DNA of 37,733 nt from JAHDHW01 sp964551455. Its GTDB lineage: Bacteria > Bacteroidota > Bacteroidia > Chitinophagales > Saprospiraceae. Positions within the stretch are counted from its first letter, which is position 1, and each line of letters opens with the position of its first letter. This document shows positions 36,161 through 37,733 of this stretch, in pieces. The position numbers and the translations under genes were made by a program. The notes below the pieces were generated by a model. That model was not told the DNA's origin. It saw only the letters and a list, made by a program, of their open reading frames with translations, and ran no database searches. The stretch covers positions 1 to 37,733 of the forward strand of contig CAZKDA010000019.1 in the NCBI GenBank assembly GCA_964551455.1, written 5' to 3'.

Positions 36161-36274
36161 TTCTAATTGGCAGGTGCTGACAACAGCGATCTTCGCATCA
36201 TTTTTCTTCGTGGTAAAACAAATGCCCCGCTGATCGTTTTAATCATAGGAGAATTTTTTGTATAATGAAGTCAC

Positions 36275-36315
36275 CTTGCGGATAATTTTTCAATCCAATT
36301 GGACTATCCGCAACT
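36275..36315 (+). repeat. Dispersed inverted-repeat element, copy 2
   Basis: TTGCGGATA (36276-36284) and TATCCGCAA (36305-36313) form a perfect 9-bp stem. The loop carries CAATTGGAC. It is related to 18660-18692 (shared TTGCGGAT, CAATTGGA and TATC..CAACT words). It lies about 100 nt upstream of the ArsC-like gene. Confidence 0.55.
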
Positions 36316-36412
36316 TGTGTTAATTATTATTCCCAAAGGAACAATATTTTGATTTTTTCTGTTAAATTTAAGTGTTCATTTGCAGAAATTAAAAAATTCA
36401 AAATTTTTTACC

Positions 36413-36793
36413 ATGAAAACTCACAATCGTGAAATTTTAATTTATTACAATCCGGAATCCAGATCCGACCGACAAACCGTAGCGTATGCTCAGAGTATTG
36501 TATCGCACGTCCGTGCTTATGCTTTCGGGAAAACCCCCTCGACCAGCACCAGTTGGCAAATGATACTCAAAGCAATTGATCTGCACCCAAAAGAATTGCT
36601 GAACAAAGCCCATCCTTATTATCAGCAGCATATCCGGGGAAGAGAATTTGACGAAGAAAGCTGGATAAATATCCTGCTTTACAACCCCGACATTATCAAA
36701 GCGCCCATCGCCATCCGAGGAAACCAGGCCATCCTGTGTACCAACCCGATCGACATTTATCGTTTGATCCAACAACCCGTTAAGCGGGCATAA
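36413..36793 (+). CDS. ArsC/Spx-like thioredoxin-fold protein lacking the catalytic Cys
   Basis: 126 residues from the ATG at 36413 (MKTHNREILIYYNPESRSDR). A TTG at 36380 would add 11 residues (MQKLKNSKFFT), giving a start unlike the family. The fold matches ArsC: the first strand and turn (ILIYYNPESRSDRQTVAYAQ), a helical insertion with ELLNKAHPYYQQH, EESWINILLYNPDIIKAPIA and the final IRGNQAIL strand. In arsenate reductase and Spx the turn is NPxCSxS; here it reads NPESRSD, so the nucleophilic Cys is missing. The only Cys is in AILCTNP. It cannot use the standard redox mechanism and may be a binding or regulatory derivative. No arsenic gene is nearby. Confidence 0.75.
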   Translation: MKTHNREILIYYNPESRSDRQTVAYAQSIVSHVRAYAFGKTPSTSTSWQMILKAIDLHPKELLNKAHPYYQQHIRGREFDEESWINILLYNPDIIKAPIAIRGNQAILCTNPIDIYRLIQQPVKRA

Positions 36794-36871
36794 ATACCCA
36801 AAAAACAGCTTCCATTTTGCATTTTCTTTTTTTTGGTTGAAATGTCGTTACCGGATTTCTTTTCTTTTTTA

Positions 36872-36879
36872 TATCTTTG
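36872..36879 (+). promoter_or_regulatory. -7 box TATCTTTG for the DUF3127 gene
   Basis: Exact TAnnTTTG, 35 nt upstream of the ATG at 36914. Confidence 0.5.
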
Positions 36880-36913
36880 AGAACACTATTTTTTCAACTA
36901 AAACAAATTGAAA

Positions 36914-37297
36914 ATGTCATTTGAAACAGAAGGTCGATTACATAAAAAATTTGAAACTGCCCAAATAACGGATTCCTTTAAAAAAAGAGAATTTATCGTT
37001 GAAATTGAAGACGGTGCTTATCCACAGTTGATCAAGTTCCAACTTACACAAAACAATTGCGATAAGCTGGACGCTTTCAATGAAGGCGATCAAATGAAGG
37101 TCACGTTTTCCCTCAGAGGAAGGGAATACAACAAAAACGGCGAATTGTTTTATTTCACCAACTTAGAAGCCTGGCGGCTCGAAACCACGGGCGCATCCGC
37201 AGAGAAACCGGCTGTTGCACAAAATCAACCCGCTCCAAAAGTAGCTGTGGATGAACCGTCCGCTGATATGGACGCCGGTGACGATTTGCCTTTCTGA
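36914..37297 (+). CDS. DUF3127 OB-fold protein with SSB-like acidic tail
   Basis: 127 residues from the ATG at 36914; a TTG two codons earlier is a poor start. Residues 1-85 are the DUF3127 domain (SFETEGRLHKKFETAQITDS, EFIVEIEDGAYPQLIKFQLT, YNKNGELFYFTNLEAWRLE), an OB-fold that I associate with single-stranded nucleic-acid binding in Bacteroidota. A flexible Ala/Pro/Lys linker follows, and the protein ends DMDAGDDLPF. That end closely resembles the DDDIPF tip of bacterial SSB, which recruits SSB-partner proteins. The protein could therefore act as an accessory SSB in replication or repair; this is inference. It has its own promoter and a terminator. Confidence 0.88.
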   Translation: MSFETEGRLHKKFETAQITDSFKKREFIVEIEDGAYPQLIKFQLTQNNCDKLDAFNEGDQMKVTFSLRGREYNKNGELFYFTNLEAWRLETTGASAEKPAVAQNQPAPKVAVDEPSADMDAGDDLPF

Positions 37298-37331
37298 TTT
37301 TTGATTTCGATTAAACAAACATACGCAAGTT

Positions 37332-37373
37332 AAGCGCTTCCTTTCTCCTTGTGCAGATTGGAGCGCTTTTTTT
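37332..37373. terminator. Hairpin terminator after DUF3127 gene
   Basis: AAGCGCT (37332-37338) plus CC pairs with GG plus AGCGCTT (37360-37368), followed by a T-tract (TTTTTTT). Confidence 0.75.
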
Positions 37374-37451
37374 ATTATTCGTCAACGAACTATAATTTGA
37401 ATACCGAATTGCCGTTTCATTTTGAAAATAACCCGAAAAGTTAATCGCTGA

Positions 37452-37733
37452 ATGCACCTTCCCAGATTCATTTTTATTTTTTCCATTTGTTTATTTCCGC
37501 TGCTCGGATTCAGTCAATTTATCAACGGCGTAGAAACCCGCTGGAGCGATGCCTTTACCGAGTGGATCATTTACACCGAAGATGAAAACCTTCAGGGCGA
37601 ACTCACCTTGCGCTGGCAACTCAACATCGACTGGACGGAATGGGATTATCGCCTGGGAGATGAGTTCGGTAGCATAAAACTAAAATTTAAAGGAAACCCC
37701 AGCCAATGGGAATTGCGGGGCGGCAACGAGATC
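37452..37733 (+). CDS. Exported hypothetical protein (5' part, runs off the window)
   Basis: An ATG at 37452 opens an uninterrupted frame to the window edge (94 codons). It starts MHLPRFIFIFSICLFPLLGF then SQ, a clear signal peptide. The mature start (FINGVETRWSDAFTEWIIYT, then ELTLRWQLNIDWTEWDYRLG) is rich in tryptophan and acidic residues, and the visible end is QWELRGGNEI. I do not recognise the family. It is likely a periplasmic or surface protein; the C-terminus, which would show any T9SS tail, is outside the window. Confidence 0.75.
   Translation, partial: MHLPRFIFIFSICLFPLLGFSQFINGVETRWSDAFTEWIIYTEDENLQGELTLRWQLNIDWTEWDYRLGDEFGSIKLKFKGNPSQWELRGGNEI

Noticed and set aside
1..37733. tRNA, rRNA, transposase or phage genes
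   Set aside because: None were recognised on either strand by eye. A tRNAscan-SE and ISfinder search would be decisive.

Overview
This window looks like chromosomal DNA of a Bacteroidota bacterium, most likely from the Saprospiria (Saprospiraceae/Lewinella-like). The reasons are: (i) phylum-restricted families (TIGR02757, DUF4783, DUF5606, DUF3127); (ii) type IX secretion (T9SS) C-terminal signals on secreted proteins; (iii) promoters of the Bacteroidota type (-7 TAnnTTTG) and no Shine-Dalgarno sequences; (iv) a prolyl-tRNA synthetase of the archaeal/eukaryotic-like form. No rRNA, tRNA, CRISPR array, prophage or transposase was seen.

Layout. 1-726 is a repeat-rich intergenic region (8-bp microsatellites, a 148-bp MITE-like inverted-repeat element, hairpins). 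727-5431 holds housekeeping or conserved genes: a DUF4783 protein, a TIGR02757 protein, a DPM1-like glycosyltransferase, an M3 oligoendopeptidase and a DUF5606 protein. 5733-7733 (minus) is a two-gene operon for the alpha and beta subunits of a 2-oxoacid dehydrogenase E1. 7898-10752 has a dienelactone-hydrolase lipoprotein, a frameshifted CHU_C-type surface protein remnant and a TlpA-like thioredoxin protein. 10839-17940 (minus) is one giant secreted protein of about 2,350 residues, with HYR and lamin-tail modules and dockerin-like, cohesin-like and T9SS regions. A 100-N scaffold gap splits it artificially. 18720-25624 (plus) has an S9A prolyl oligopeptidase lipoprotein, an HD-PycTM (Pycsar effector-like) membrane protein, ferritin, a DUF2007 protein and a helical hypothetical protein. 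25673-25897 looks like a self-contained tiny transcription unit encoding 24 residues. 25924-28753 (minus) is marR-hmgA-hppD, the middle of tyrosine catabolism. 28849-32984 (minus) holds three exported proteins: a hypothetical, a FadL/OmpP1-like barrel and a Tyr/Gly/Asn-rich low-complexity protein. 33337-37733 has proS, an AT-rich lipoprotein islet bounded by a second, diverged copy of the proS 3' end, a Cys-less ArsC-like protein, a DUF3127 OB-fold protein with an SSB-like tail, and the start of another exported protein.

The most unusual observations are: lamin-tail domains inserted three times at the same loop of HYR domains; the demonstration that the two halves of the giant gene are one reading frame; the duplicated proS 3' end around an AT-rich gene; the orphan HD-PycTM fusion without a cyclase; the small transcription unit near 25.7 kb; and an 8-bp repeat family recurring in opposite orientations. 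Function assignments rest on sequence recognition only; no database search was run.
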